DNA of 64,000 bases from Flavobacterium bernardetii (GCF_011305415.1 NZ_JAANOQ010000004.1:244999-308998), one strand, 5' to 3'; positions 34,750 to 43,395 are shown, numbered from the stretch's first letter. Numbers and translations are program-made. Notes: generated from the letters alone by a model not told the origin.

Positions 34750-34912
34750 AAAAAGCCCACATCAGGTGTTTGAATAAACTCGATTCAGACAGGATTTGAG
34801 CTAAAACAATGATCAAGGATTCCCGTGAAGGACGTGCTTTACTATTGCAAATTCACTCATTTAATAGTTAGTGTTGAGTTTATCAAATATTTACTAATGT
34901 GGGCAGTACTTT
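34750..34912 (-). ncRNA. ssrS: 6S RNA (6S-Flavo type), upstream of rny
   Basis: The 207-bp gap between zapA and rny has no coding frame but holds a long rod-like fold. GCCCACAT (34755-34762) pairs with ATGTGGGC (34897-34904); TTTGAATAAACTC (34769-34781) pairs with GAGTTTATCAAA (34876-34887, one bulge); the middle is loosely paired and holds a strong inner hairpin with CAAGGATTCCCGTGAAGG near 34814-34831. Closing stem, inner stem, open centre and terminal stem is the 6S RNA layout, and on the minus strand the 3' end runs into a T-tract (34754-34750), which gives the strand. In many bacteria 6S RNA lies beside zapA, as here. 6S RNA binds RNA polymerase and lowers housekeeping transcription in stationary phase. 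Ends are approximate. Confidence 0.75.
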
Positions 34913-34937
34913 AGTGTTTTTGTATGAACGTATTTTC

Positions 34938-35231
34938 TTATTTTGAAAGTAAACCTTCAATTTTATCGTCGAGTTTTTTTAATCTTTCGAATGCTTCTAC
35001 CGTATCAGTAGAGGTATCTATTTGTGTTTGTTCTATTTGAGAAGCAAATTGTAAAGCGCACATAGCCAATACATCTTGCTTATCTCTTACGGCATAGCTG
35101 GCTTCAAATTTTTTTATAGTGGCATCTATTTTTTTAGACGCCGTTCTTAGACCTTCTTCCTGAGTGGTTTCCACTGTTAATGGATACACTCGGTCTGCAA
35201 TTGAAATTTTTATTTTTAACTTTTCTGCCAT
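34938..35231 (-). CDS. zapA: Cell division protein ZapA
   Basis: The 97-residue protein has the ZapA pattern: KIKISIADRVYPLTVETTQEEGLRTASKKIDATIKKFEASYAVRDKQDVLAMCALQFA followed by a C-terminal coiled coil. ZapA bundles FtsZ filaments at the division site. It begins 2 bp after the stop of the upstream coiled-coil gene (35234-35524), so the pair is translationally linked, and the 6S-like RNA follows it. Confidence 0.9.
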   Translation of the reverse strand: MAEKLKIKISIADRVYPLTVETTQEEGLRTASKKIDATIKKFEASYAVRDKQDVLAMCALQFASQIEQTQIDTSTDTVEAFERLKKLDDKIEGLLSK

Positions 35232-35233
35232 AA

Positions 35234-35524
35234 TTATTCAGAAAGTTGAGCTATACAATAGTCGATTTCTCTAATCAACGAATTTATTTTCAGTTTTGTT
35301 TCTTTCTTGTATTCTTCACTGCCTAGAAGAGAATTGGTAATTCGTAAGCTTTCCAACTCGTTTTTTAATGAGTTTACTTTCTCATTTTCGTGTTGGGCTG
35401 TCTGCTTTATTTCTCTCAATTCTTTAGATAAACTTTCGTTCAATTGCTCTAAATTTTCTATTTTTTTAGATAATTTAAAGAACTTTACTTCTAAAGAATC
35501 AATAACTTTTGACAATTCGCTCAT
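35234..35524 (-). CDS. Coiled-coil protein paired with ZapA
   Basis: The 96 residues are almost wholly coiled coil (SLEVKFFKLSKKIENLEQLNESLSKELREIKQ to NSLKNELESLRITN), followed by SSL-type helix LKINSLIREIDYCIAQLSE. This is similar in size and nature to ZapB, a coiled-coil partner of ZapA, but no sequence identity can be claimed. The gene ends two bases before zapA on the same strand, so a shared role at the division ring is a reasonable inference. Start ATG 35524. Confidence 0.75.
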   Translation of the reverse strand: MSELSKVIDSLEVKFFKLSKKIENLEQLNESLSKELREIKQTAQHENEKVNSLKNELESLRITNSLLGSEEYKKETKLKINSLIREIDYCIAQLSE

Positions 35525-35628
35525 TACAACTTAATTCTTTTCTTGATTTTACAAATTTAAAACTTCAATCTCGAAATCCAACACTTTTTTACAAAAATTA
35601 TAAAGTTTTTTTCTCGAGTGTAATTTTT

Positions 35629-36669
35629 TTAATTTTCGTTTGGTTTTTTACTCTTAATGAAATCTAAAATTAAGGTAGCGATTAATTTTCCGGTTAAATG
35701 ATTATTGTTAGATAAATCTAAATCTGGTGCGCCTTCACAGATGTGAAAATAACATGCATTTTCTTCTTTTCCAACTAAATGGATAAAATGACGTGCTTTT
35801 TCTACACTAAAACCACTTAATGTCATGGCACTACTTGGGATGTTTGGAATCGCATCTAAATCTAATTCTAAACCAAAAGGTGTGCTTGATATAAATTTTA
35901 ATGCATTTGTGATTTCTGTTGAAAAACTTTTTGTTTTTCTAACAGCCATTTCTTCATAAGTAACATATTTTACCCGTTCTTCTATTGTTTTTAAGGTATT
36001 GAAAACACTTTTAGATACGAAATTTTCATGTAATCCGAAGATAAAATATTTTTTCAAAAAACCTTCTTCAAAAGCATAAGTAAAACCATTTCCGCTGTGA
36101 CGACCTTCCATAATTCGGAAATCGGTATGGGCGTCAAAATTTATCGCATTTACTGGAATTCCTTTCGCTAAAGCCAATCCTTTTATATTTCCATAAGCGT
36201 TATTATGTCCGCCACCAATAATAATCGGAATTTTATTCGCTTTAATAATGGTGCTAATCACGAATGAAACATCTTTGTCTATATTTTCAACCAAACTAAA
36301 AAGTGTTTTTCGGTCTTCTTTGATTGTTGTATCTAAAGTTTTTGAAATTTCCATTTCTTTAGAGAAATCAATTTCTCCTAACGCAATTAATTCGCTTCCT
36401 TTACAAAATTTGTTGTGTTGGAAGTTAACTAAACTTTTCAATGTGCTTTCAAAAGCTGTTGCAGTTCCAGTTCGACCTAAGTTTGCTTTTACTCCAATAT
36501 CTTCGGGTAAACCAATTAAAACGAATTTTGCTTCACAATTCGTAATAAATTCTATCCAATTTTCATCAATTGGAACAGTTATTATCTTTTCGCCAAACTT
36601 TATTTCACCACTTCTGTGCTGTGTTATTTTAGCTAAATCTTTAGAACTGAATACGTTTAATTTATCCAT
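35629..36669 (-). CDS. hutG: Formimidoylglutamase (arginase/ureohydrolase family)
   Basis: The 346-residue protein carries the binuclear manganese site of ureohydrolases: PIIIGGGHNNAYGN (His), INFDAHTDFR (Asp, His, Asp) and LELDLDAIPN (Asp, Asp). In this phylum the closest named function is formimidoylglutamase, last step of histidine breakdown, though arginase or agmatinase activity cannot be excluded. The frame opens at 36714, but ATG 36669 (MDKLNVFSSKDLAKITQHRSGE) agrees with the family N-terminus and is preferred. No other hut gene adjoins it. Confidence 0.85.
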   Translation of the reverse strand: MDKLNVFSSKDLAKITQHRSGEIKFGEKIITVPIDENWIEFITNCEAKFVLIGLPEDIGVKANLGRTGTATAFESTLKSLVNFQHNKFCKGSELIALGEIDFSKEMEISKTLDTTIKEDRKTLFSLVENIDKDVSFVISTIIKANKIPIIIGGGHNNAYGNIKGLALAKGIPVNAINFDAHTDFRIMEGRHSGNGFTYAFEEGFLKKYFIFGLHENFVSKSVFNTLKTIEERVKYVTYEEMAVRKTKSFSTEITNALKFISSTPFGLELDLDAIPNIPSSAMTLSGFSVEKARHFIHLVGKEENACYFHICEGAPDLDLSNNNHLTGKLIATLILDFIKSKKPNEN

Positions 36670-36785
36670 TTTGAAATTTAAATGTGTACCAAATATAATA
36701 TTTTCAACATACATTACGTTATATAGTGATAGAAATAAATAAAATTTTATTTTTGTATAGAATAATAACCTAAATCAAACTAAAT

Positions 36786-37682
36786 ATGGAATTAAATCAA
36801 TCAAATCCTCGAAATTCAGGATTAAAGGCTGCAATTGTAGTTTTAGCCTTGCTTCTAATGGGAAGTTTAGCGTATGTATATAAATTGAATCAAGACAAAA
36901 GCGCAGTTGATTCTAGTTTATCCAAAACGATGACAGAGAAAGAAAAATTCCAGTCAGAATTAGAGGCGAAAATTGCTGAATATGATACTGCAATAGCTGA
37001 TAATACAGCTTTAAAAGGGGAATTGGAAGAAGAGCAAGCGAAAATTGTAGAATTATTAGAGAAAATTAAAAAATCTAATGGTAGTGTGGCTGAACTTTCT
37101 AAATACAAAAATGAGTACGTAAAGCTTAAACGCGAAATGGACAATTTGATTGCTGAAAATAATACACTAAAAGAAGCAAATGTTGGATTAACTAAAAATT
37201 TAGATAGTACTACTGTGTTGTTATCAAATGCAAAAACTGCAAATGATACATTGGCAGCAAAAAACGAAAACTTGTCTAAAACGGTTGAAAAAGCACAGAA
37301 ATTATCAGTTTTAAACTTAACGACTTTAGCAGTTAAACAAAAAAGTTCAGGAAAACAAGTTGATACTGACAAAGCTACTAGAGCTGATGTTTTAAAAATT
37401 AGTTTTACAATTGCAGAAAATCAAGTGGCTAAAACTGGAGATAGATTATATTTTGTGCAAGTTATCGATAGTAAAAACAACGTTTTAGGAGAGAAAAAAA
37501 CAGAAGCGTTTGGTTCTACTTATTTGCCATATAGTTTTCAAAAAACGGTTAAGTACGAAAATAAAACAGTACAAGTACAAGAAGATTTACCTGTAAAAAA
37601 TATTACAGCTGGTTCTTACTTTGTAAATGTGTTTGATAAAAATGGAGAATTAGTTTCTAAAAACAGTTTTCAATTAAGGTAA
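36786..37682 (+). CDS. Membrane-anchored coiled-coil protein, unknown function
   Basis: The 298-residue protein has one N-terminal transmembrane segment (AAIVVLALLLMGSLAYVYKL), a long coiled coil (about residues 35-170, rich in Lys/Glu/Asn) and a C-terminal beta-rich domain (VLKISFTIAENQVAKTGDRLYFVQVID to KNSFQLR). Such proteins are widespread and unnamed in Flavobacteria. The coiled coil may act as a spacer between the inner membrane and the periplasmic domain. It has a -7-like element TATTTTTG (36748-36755), is divergent from hutG and ends in a strong terminator shared with the SOD gene. Confidence 0.75.
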   Translation: MELNQSNPRNSGLKAAIVVLALLLMGSLAYVYKLNQDKSAVDSSLSKTMTEKEKFQSELEAKIAEYDTAIADNTALKGELEEEQAKIVELLEKIKKSNGSVAELSKYKNEYVKLKREMDNLIAENNTLKEANVGLTKNLDSTTVLLSNAKTANDTLAAKNENLSKTVEKAQKLSVLNLTTLAVKQKSSGKQVDTDKATRADVLKISFTIAENQVAKTGDRLYFVQVIDSKNNVLGEKKTEAFGSTYLPYSFQKTVKYENKTVQVQEDLPVKNITAGSYFVNVFDKNGELVSKNSFQLR

Positions 37683-37704
37683 TAATTACAATTTGTAAAA
37701 AAAC

Positions 37705-37737
37705 AAAAAAGGCTTCAGATTATTTGAAGCCTTTTTT
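37705..37737. terminator. Bidirectional terminator between the coiled-coil gene and the SOD gene
   Basis: A 13-bp perfect stem, AAAAAAGGCTTCA (37705-37717) with TGAAGCCTTTTTT (37725-37737), encloses a 7-nt loop. It is followed by T-rich sequence on both strands and lies between two converging genes. Confidence 0.92.
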
Positions 37738-37747
37738 GTTTTTTATA

Positions 37748-38521
37748 TTATTCAGTAACGGTTGCCGTTTTAAATTTTTCATTAACTTTTTTCCAGTTAA
37801 TTACATTAAAATAGGCATCGATATAATCTTTACGTTTGTTTTGGTATTTTAAATAATACGCGTGTTCCCAAACGTCTAAAGCTAAAATTGGTGTTCCTTT
37901 TATTTCTGCTTTTGACATTAAAGGATTGTCTTGGTTTGTAGTAGTTGAAATTATTAATTTTCCTGTTTTATCTTTCACTAACCAAACCCAACCTGAACCA
38001 AATAATTTTGTGGCACTGTCAGAAAATTGTTTTTTGAATTCATCATAAGAGCCGAAATCTTTGTTGATAGCTTCTAAAACTTCATCTGTTGCATCGCCAC
38101 CATTTGCTGCCAATATTTCGAAAAAGAAATTATGATTGTAATAGCCACCAGCGTTATTTCTAATATCAGATTTATTCATATCTAATTTTTTTAGAATTTC
38201 TTCTATTGATTTAGATTCTAAATCTGTTCCTTTCACGGCTGTGTTTAATTTGTTGCAATATCCTACATGATGTTTCGAATAATGGGTTTCCATAGTTTTC
38301 GCATCAATAAATGGTTCTAAACCATTGTAAGCATAAGGTAGGCCTTTCATTTGAAAAGCACCTTCTTCATCATCTGCTTTTACATCAGCAGGATTCCCTA
38401 TTGCAGCTTTTTCAACTTTTTCAGGTTCTGGAATTGTAACTTCAACTAATTCTTTATCTTTTCCGCAACTTGTAAAACCTACTATAGATGCAAAAGTTAA
38501 CACTAGAATTCTGTTTTTCAT
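37748..38521 (-). CDS. Fe/Mn superoxide dismutase, lipoprotein form
   Basis: The 257-residue protein has a lipoprotein signal (KNRILVLTFASIVGFTSCGKD, Cys19), a 40-residue linker and then the whole Fe/Mn SOD fold. The four metal ligands are present: His80 (METHYSKHH), His130 (GGYYNHNFFFEIL), Asp216 and His220 (ALDVWEHAYY). The metal cannot be chosen by sequence alone. Being membrane-anchored, it should remove superoxide in the periplasm, unlike the usual cytoplasmic enzyme. The frame opens at 38566 but ATG 38521 gives the signal peptide and is preferred. The ACBP gene lies immediately upstream. Confidence 0.9.
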   Translation of the reverse strand: MKNRILVLTFASIVGFTSCGKDKELVEVTIPEPEKVEKAAIGNPADVKADDEEGAFQMKGLPYAYNGLEPFIDAKTMETHYSKHHVGYCNKLNTAVKGTDLESKSIEEILKKLDMNKSDIRNNAGGYYNHNFFFEILAANGGDATDEVLEAINKDFGSYDEFKKQFSDSATKLFGSGWVWLVKDKTGKLIISTTTNQDNPLMSKAEIKGTPILALDVWEHAYYLKYQNKRKDYIDAYFNVINWKKVNEKFKTATVTE

Positions 38522-38565
38522 TTTTTTATTATTTAGATTTTGTACAAAAATAAAAAAGATAAACA

Positions 38566-38850
38566 TTACTGTCTATCTTTTAACATTTGATTTATAATTT
38601 CGATGTATTTTTCTTTAGCTTCACTAGCGCTAAGATGTCTTACTTGCATCCAAGCGTTTTGTTTAAAAGCAGTTACTACTTCATCTGATTCGTAACCGTG
38701 GTGACCATAACTTATGTTTTCTGAAAGTGCCTGTTTGTAATAGGCATAAAGAACTAGCTGAACATCTTGCGGTACAGAAGTTTTAGGAATTTTTTCGTTG
38801 GCATTACGAATCGCTTCCTGGAATCTTTCATCTAACGATAATTCGTTCAT
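38566..38850 (-). CDS. Acyl-CoA binding protein
   Basis: The 94-residue protein has the four-helix acyl-CoA binding protein pattern: LDERFQEAIRNAN at the start, VQLVLYAYYKQA in the second helix, then KQNAWMQVRHLSASEAKEKYIEIINQML, which matches the AWxxxxGLSxxxAMxxYI block. It carries acyl-CoA in the cytoplasm, protecting it for lipid synthesis. It follows psd without a gap on the same strand and belongs to the cdsA-psd lipid group. Confidence 0.88.
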   Translation of the reverse strand: MNELSLDERFQEAIRNANEKIPKTSVPQDVQLVLYAYYKQALSENISYGHHGYESDEVVTAFKQNAWMQVRHLSASEAKEKYIEIINQMLKDRQ

Positions 38851-39510
38851 TTATTTTTTACTAATTATAGTTTTGTTTCCGATTGCTTTTTGTCCTAATT
38901 TCACATTGATTTCTGTTCCAATTGGGAAATATAAATCCACACGAGAACCAAATTTAATAAAACCAGCATCTTTTCCTTGAACAACTCTCATGCCTTCAAC
39001 AGCATAATTTACGATTCTTTTAGCTAATGCACCAGCAATTTGGCGGTACATAATTTCACCGTACACTCTGTTTTCAATAACTACTGTAGTTCTTTCGTTT
39101 TCTTCGCTGGCTTTTGGATGCCATGCTACTAAAAACTTACCAGGGTGATATTTGCTATATTTCACAATTCCATTTACCGCATATCTTGTTACGTGAACGT
39201 TGATTGGCGACATGAAAATAGAAACCATTAATCTTTTATCTTTAAAATATTCTGGTTCGAAAACTTCTTCAATTACTACCACTTTTCCATCAACTGGAGC
39301 TAAAACGTGATTATCACTATTGTCAGCGACTCTTACTGGGTCTCTAAAAAATTGAAGAATCATTATTAAAAGAAAAAGTAATGTACATTGTACTATTATT
39401 CTTAAAACTGTGTTGTCATGCAACAAACTATCAACACCAAAAATACCTAAAACAGTAATTAAAGTTGAAATTAAAATGATTTTTGATCCTTCTGGATGAA
39501 ACTTAAGCAT
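38851..39510 (-). CDS. psd: Phosphatidylserine decarboxylase
   Basis: The 219-residue protein belongs to the short PSD-A type. After two membrane segments (ILISTLITVLGIFGV, LRIIVQCTLLFLLIMIL) come LAPVDGKVVVIEE, VSIFMSPINVHVTRYAVNGIVKYSKYHPGKFLVAWHPKAS and the self-cleavage region FIKFGSRVDLYFP, where the serine in GS becomes the pyruvoyl group. It makes phosphatidylethanolamine from phosphatidylserine at the inner membrane. It overlaps the 3' end of cdsA by eight bases, and ACBP follows with no gap. Confidence 0.93.
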   Translation of the reverse strand: MLKFHPEGSKIILISTLITVLGIFGVDSLLHDNTVLRIIVQCTLLFLLIMILQFFRDPVRVADNSDNHVLAPVDGKVVVIEEVFEPEYFKDKRLMVSIFMSPINVHVTRYAVNGIVKYSKYHPGKFLVAWHPKASEENERTTVVIENRVYGEIMYRQIAGALAKRIVNYAVEGMRVVQGKDAGFIKFGSRVDLYFPIGTEINVKLGQKAIGNKTIISKK

Positions 39511-40309
39511 AAGTAAAGTAAATTAAATATAAAACATATAAAAACGGAATCACAAAAATAACACTATCTAGTCGGTCTAAAATACCACCATGGCCAGGCA
39601 TGATGTTACCGCTATCTTTTACGCCAGCTTCTCTTTTGAATTTAGATTCTACTAAATCACCAAGAGTACCAAATAATGCAATTATAATTGCTGTAATAAT
39701 CCACAAAGTTACACTAAAAAAAGTATAAAATTGACTAATTATTATAGAAGCAATTATGGTAAAAATCATTCCGCCAATAAAGCCTTCAATGGTTTTTTTT
39801 GGTGAAACTCTTTCTAGTAATTTGTGCTTTCCAATAGATTTTCCTACCAAATAGGCAAATGTATCGTTACACCAAATCATTATAAAAATAGCTAAAACGA
39901 TTTCGTATTTTGGTCCATCTTGTCCGAAATTTGGAATTGATAGCAATAAAATAAAAGGTAAAGTAACGTATAAAAACATATGACTATACGTTTTGTGGTA
40001 TTTATGAAACGATTTGTCTTTAAATAAATTTATTAATAGTAAGATATTGAAAACCACACAACCAGAAGCGATGTAAATTAAATTTGCTGGCGGAAGTTGG
40101 CTTATGAAAAACAATACTGAAATTAAAATTCCTCCAATAGCAAATAAATAATAATATTTGTAATTGGTCATTTTAGAAAATTCATAAATACTTAAACACA
40201 TAAAAACCGTGAATAAAATATGAAAGGTTATTGGCGAAAAAAGGGTGCAAAATATAAGTAATGCAATATACACTGCACCACTACTTGCTCTTGTTGCATT
40301 TTCACTCAT
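39503..40309 (-). CDS. cdsA: Phosphatidate cytidylyltransferase
   Basis: The 268-residue protein has about seven membrane helices and the CDP-alcohol motif SKFKREAGVKDSGNIMPGHGGILDRLDS near the C-terminus. It makes CDP-diacylglycerol, the precursor of membrane phospholipids. The frame opens at 40354, but that would overlap the LUD gene by 43 bases; ATG 40309 (MSENATRASSGAVYIALLI) fits the family and follows the LUD gene stop by two bases. It overlaps psd at its 3' end. Confidence 0.93.
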   Translation of the reverse strand: MSENATRASSGAVYIALLIFCTLFSPITFHILFTVFMCLSIYEFSKMTNYKYYYLFAIGGILISVLFFISQLPPANLIYIASGCVVFNILLLINLFKDKSFHKYHKTYSHMFLYVTLPFILLLSIPNFGQDGPKYEIVLAIFIMIWCNDTFAYLVGKSIGKHKLLERVSPKKTIEGFIGGMIFTIIASIIISQFYTFFSVTLWIITAIIIALFGTLGDLVESKFKREAGVKDSGNIMPGHGGILDRLDSVIFVIPFLYVLYLIYFTYA

Positions 40310-40311
40310 TT

Positions 40312-40914
40312 TTATAAATCTTCTAATAGTATTAAGTATAAGTTTTTGTGGCAACTACCATAGTGAAGAAAATCTTCTTCTGTAGTCTTTTCAAAATACT
40401 TAATCGCAGTAATATTTGTTGGATATTCTTTGTCGTATTTGTTTTTAATGTTTCTTAAACTATCACCTTTTGTCATGGTTAACTGACTAGTGGAAGCAAA
40501 AACAATAATGTTTGTAGGTAATTCGTCTATTTTATGTTGTTTTAATTGTTTTGATGAGAATAGGATTGAACCTTCATCGGCAATTAAGTTTTCACATGGT
40601 GTAAAGAAGAAAGTTGGATTGGGAGCGTTTTTGTATTCTAATCTGTTTTCATCTAAAAAGTGAAATAATCTCGAATCAAAACATTTTACTTGATTTTCAA
40701 ACCAATCATTTTCTTCTAAAATATTTTCAAAATTATCATGAACCTCACTCATACTAGAACAATAAATAAATTTTCCACCATTATTTTTAAAGTTAATGGT
40801 AAATAATTCGTCTACTGGTGTATTAATGTCTGGTGTATATTGGCTTTTAGAAACGTTTTTTTCTTGATGTTCTGCGTCGTCTTGATTGCCAAATATTTTT
40901 TTGAAAATATTCAT
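40312..40914 (-). CDS. LUD-domain (LutC/YkgG-like) protein
   Basis: The 200-residue protein has the LUD core: FENILEENDWFENQVKCFD, then DEGSILFSSKQLKQHKIDELPTNIIVFASTSQLTMTKGDSL and a final YGSCHKNLYLILLEDL strand. In other bacteria LUD proteins belong to lactate utilisation complexes, but no LutA or LutB gene is here, so a role with the neighbours ftsH and cdsA is equally possible. ATG 40914 (MNIFKKIFGNQDD) is preferred to 40944. It lies between ftsH and cdsA on the same strand. Confidence 0.8.
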   Translation of the reverse strand: MNIFKKIFGNQDDAEHQEKNVSKSQYTPDINTPVDELFTINFKNNGGKFIYCSSMSEVHDNFENILEENDWFENQVKCFDSRLFHFLDENRLEYKNAPNPTFFFTPCENLIADEGSILFSSKQLKQHKIDELPTNIIVFASTSQLTMTKGDSLRNIKNKYDKEYPTNITAIKYFEKTTEEDFLHYGSCHKNLYLILLEDL

Positions 40915-40950
40915 TTTAGTTCTGTAAATATTCGTAAGCATCAAATATAA

Positions 40951-40990
40951 AAAAATCTTAACTTAAAATTACTTCTAGGTTAAGATTTTT
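40951..40990 (-). terminator. Hairpin after ftsH
   Basis: A 12-bp stem, AAAAATCTTAAC (40951-40962) with GTTAAGATTTTT (40979-40990). It lies between the ftsH stop (41013) and the LUD gene start; transcription of ftsH reads into it, so LUD-cdsA-psd may need its own promoter. Confidence 0.7.
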
Positions 40991-41012
40991 TATACAATAG
41001 ATTGTTAATAAC

Positions 41013-42998
41013 TTATTCGGGTGTAATTTCTGAATTTGTTTCTGAAATAATCTCCGTCATTGTTTCTGGTTTTACTTCTTCAATATCAAAAGGTCTCTTT
41101 CCGAAAATAGTTTCTAAATCGTCTTTAAAAATAACTTCTTTTTCAATTAAAATATCAGCTAACGCTTCTAATTTAGTTCTGTTCTCCGTTAAAATATCAA
41201 TGGCTCTTTGGTATTGTGCTTCAATTAATCCAGAAATTTCGGCATCAATTACTTTTGCAGTGTCATCTGAATAAGGTTTCGAGAAATTATAATCAGATTG
41301 TCCTGAAGAATCGTAATACGTAATGTTCCCGATTTTATCGTTTAAACCATATACAGTAACCATTGCACGAGCTTGTTTGGTAACTTTTTCTAAATCTGAA
41401 AGCGCACCTGTTGAAATTTTATCGAAAACTACTTTTTCAGCCGCTCTTCCGCCCATTGTAGCACACATTTCGTCTAACATTTGTTCAGTTCTGACGATTT
41501 GTCTTTCTTCTGGTAAATACCAAGCAGCACCTAAGCTTTGTCCACGAGGAACAATAGTAACTTTAACTAAAGGCGCAGCATGTTCTAACATCCAACTTAC
41601 GGTGGCATGTCCAGCTTCATGAATAGCAATAGCGTGTTTTTCTGCTTTTGTAATGATTTTATTTTTCTTTTCTAAACCACCAACAATTCTGTCAACAGCA
41701 TCTAAGAAATCTTGTTTATCTACAGCTTTTTTGTCTTTTCTTGCAGCTACTAAAGCGGCTTCATTACAAACATTTGCAATATCAGCACCAGAAAAACCAG
41801 GTGTTTGTTTTGCTAAAAACTCCACATCTAATGTTTCTGATTTTGTAATAGGTTTTAAGTGTACTTCAAAAATTGCAGCACGTTCTCTGATATCTGGTAA
41901 GTCAACATAAATTTGTCTGTCAAAACGTCCAGCACGCATTAATGCTTTGTCTAAAACATCTGCTCTGTTGGTTGCAGCTAAAACAATTACGTTTGAATTG
42001 GTACCAAATCCGTCCATTTCTGTTAGTAATTGGTTAAGAGTGTTTTCTCTTTCGTCATTACTTCCAGACATGTTGTTTTTTCCACGAGCTCTACCAACGG
42101 CATCAATTTCATCAATGAAAATAATAGCAGGTGCTTTGTCTTTGGCTTGTTTGAATAAATCTCTAACACGAGAAGCTCCAACACCTACGAACATTTCCAC
42201 AAAATCAGAACCTGATAAAGAGAAGAAAGGTACGTTTGCTTCGCCAGCAACCGCTTTGGCTAATAAGGTTTTTCCAGTTCCTGGAGGCCCAACTAATAAG
42301 GCTCCTTTTGGAATTTTACCACCAATACTTGTGTATTTTTCAGGTGTTTTTAAGAATTCTACAATTTCTTGTATTTCTTCTTTCGCACCTTCTAATCCAG
42401 CAACATTTTCAAAAGTAACTTTTATGTCATTTTTTTCGTCGAATAATTTCGCTTTCGATTTTCCGATGCTAAATATTTGACCGCCACCACCAGCACCACC
42501 AGACATTCTTTTCGAAATGAAATAGAAAAATCCAATGAAAATTAAGGTTGGTAATAACAATCCAATCCATTCCCCCCAATTGCTTGTAGGTTTTAAATCG
42601 TATCCTGAAATTAATTTATTCTTTTTAGCTTCTTTTAGCTCATTTTGAAATAACTCTAAGCTACCCACATCTTTTACTAAATAATGTGGTCCTTTTTCTT
42701 GAGTTACTTTCTTTAATTCTTTGTCCGTAGAACTTTTATAAGCAGTTTTTTTCAAAGTAATTTCAGCTGTATTGCCGGAAGTACTTGTTAAAATGTCTAC
42801 TTTTTCAATTTGATTCTTATTCAATAAATCATAAAAAGAAGAAATAGAAGTCGATTTCGGATAATTCATATCGAAACCACCATTAAAAAAGTTGATTAAT
42901 AAAATTATTGAAACGGCTAATATTGGAAAAAACCAAGGCCCAAGTTTTACAACTTTAATAATTGGCTTGTTTTTGTTTTCGTTTTCTTTCTCTGACAT
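41013..42998 (-). CDS. ftsH: ATP-dependent zinc metalloprotease FtsH
   Basis: The 661-residue protein is anchored by two membrane helices (WFFPILAVSIILLINFF, GEWIGLLLPTLIFIGFFYF) around a periplasmic domain. AAA motifs are Walker A GPPGTGKT (residues 237-244), Walker B IIFIDEIDAVG and the second region of homology NRADVLDKALMRAGRFDR. The zinc site is HEAGH (460-464). It degrades misfolded membrane proteins and short-lived regulators. It follows rsfS by seven bases. Confidence 0.97.
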   Translation of the reverse strand: MSEKENENKNKPIIKVVKLGPWFFPILAVSIILLINFFNGGFDMNYPKSTSISSFYDLLNKNQIEKVDILTSTSGNTAEITLKKTAYKSSTDKELKKVTQEKGPHYLVKDVGSLELFQNELKEAKKNKLISGYDLKPTSNWGEWIGLLLPTLIFIGFFYFISKRMSGGAGGGGQIFSIGKSKAKLFDEKNDIKVTFENVAGLEGAKEEIQEIVEFLKTPEKYTSIGGKIPKGALLVGPPGTGKTLLAKAVAGEANVPFFSLSGSDFVEMFVGVGASRVRDLFKQAKDKAPAIIFIDEIDAVGRARGKNNMSGSNDERENTLNQLLTEMDGFGTNSNVIVLAATNRADVLDKALMRAGRFDRQIYVDLPDIRERAAIFEVHLKPITKSETLDVEFLAKQTPGFSGADIANVCNEAALVAARKDKKAVDKQDFLDAVDRIVGGLEKKNKIITKAEKHAIAIHEAGHATVSWMLEHAAPLVKVTIVPRGQSLGAAWYLPEERQIVRTEQMLDEMCATMGGRAAEKVVFDKISTGALSDLEKVTKQARAMVTVYGLNDKIGNITYYDSSGQSDYNFSKPYSDDTAKVIDAEISGLIEAQYQRAIDILTENRTKLEALADILIEKEVIFKDDLETIFGKRPFDIEEVKPETMTEIISETNSEITPE

Positions 42999-43005
42999 AA
43001 TTGTT

Positions 43006-43374
43006 TTAGAATTTGTTTTCTATTGAAGTGATTTTAGCATCACCCCAAAGACTTTCAATGTTATAATACTCTCTAATGTGTTTTTGAAATACGTGAACTA
43101 CTACATTTACATAATCCATTAATACCCATTCTCCAACGTCAGTTCCTTCAACATGCCAAGGTTTGTCTTTTAATTCTTTAGACACACCTTTTTGTATTGA
43201 ACCTACAATTGCATTTACTTGGGTATTTGAATTACCATTGCAAATTACAAAATAATCACAAACGCTATTGTCAATCCCTCTTAAATCAAGAATATCAATA
43301 TCTAATCCTTTTACATCTTCTATCCCTTTGATGATACTTGCTAGTAAATCATCTGTGCTAATATTTTTCGTCAT
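43006..43374 (-). CDS. rsfS: Ribosome silencing factor RsfS
   Basis: The 122-residue protein has the RsfS pattern: IEDVKGLDIDILDLRGIDNSVCDYFVICNGNSNTQVNAIVGSIQKGV and KPWHVEGTDVGEWVLMDYVNVVVHVF. It binds L14 and blocks subunit joining in slow growth. First gene of the rsfS-ftsH unit; it is divergent from birA. Confidence 0.95.
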   Translation of the reverse strand: MTKNISTDDLLASIIKGIEDVKGLDIDILDLRGIDNSVCDYFVICNGNSNTQVNAIVGSIQKGVSKELKDKPWHVEGTDVGEWVLMDYVNVVVHVFQKHIREYYNIESLWGDAKITSIENKF

Positions 43375-43395
43375 CTATTATTTATTCGTTTTGTG

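Noticed and set aside
34731..34937. tmRNA or a leader riboswitch in the zapA-rny gap
   Set aside because: No tRNA-like ends, CCA or tag reading frame; the rod-like fold with an open centre fits 6S RNA better.
36890..37372. Open frame of 160 codons opposite the coiled-coil protein gene
   Set aside because: It mirrors the Lys/Glu-rich coiled coil in antisense (Phe/Ser-rich), with no start signal; it is a shadow.
41947..42480. Open frame of 177 codons on the plus strand opposite ftsH
   Set aside because: It lies fully inside the conserved AAA domain coding region on the other strand and has no family pattern; it is a shadow.
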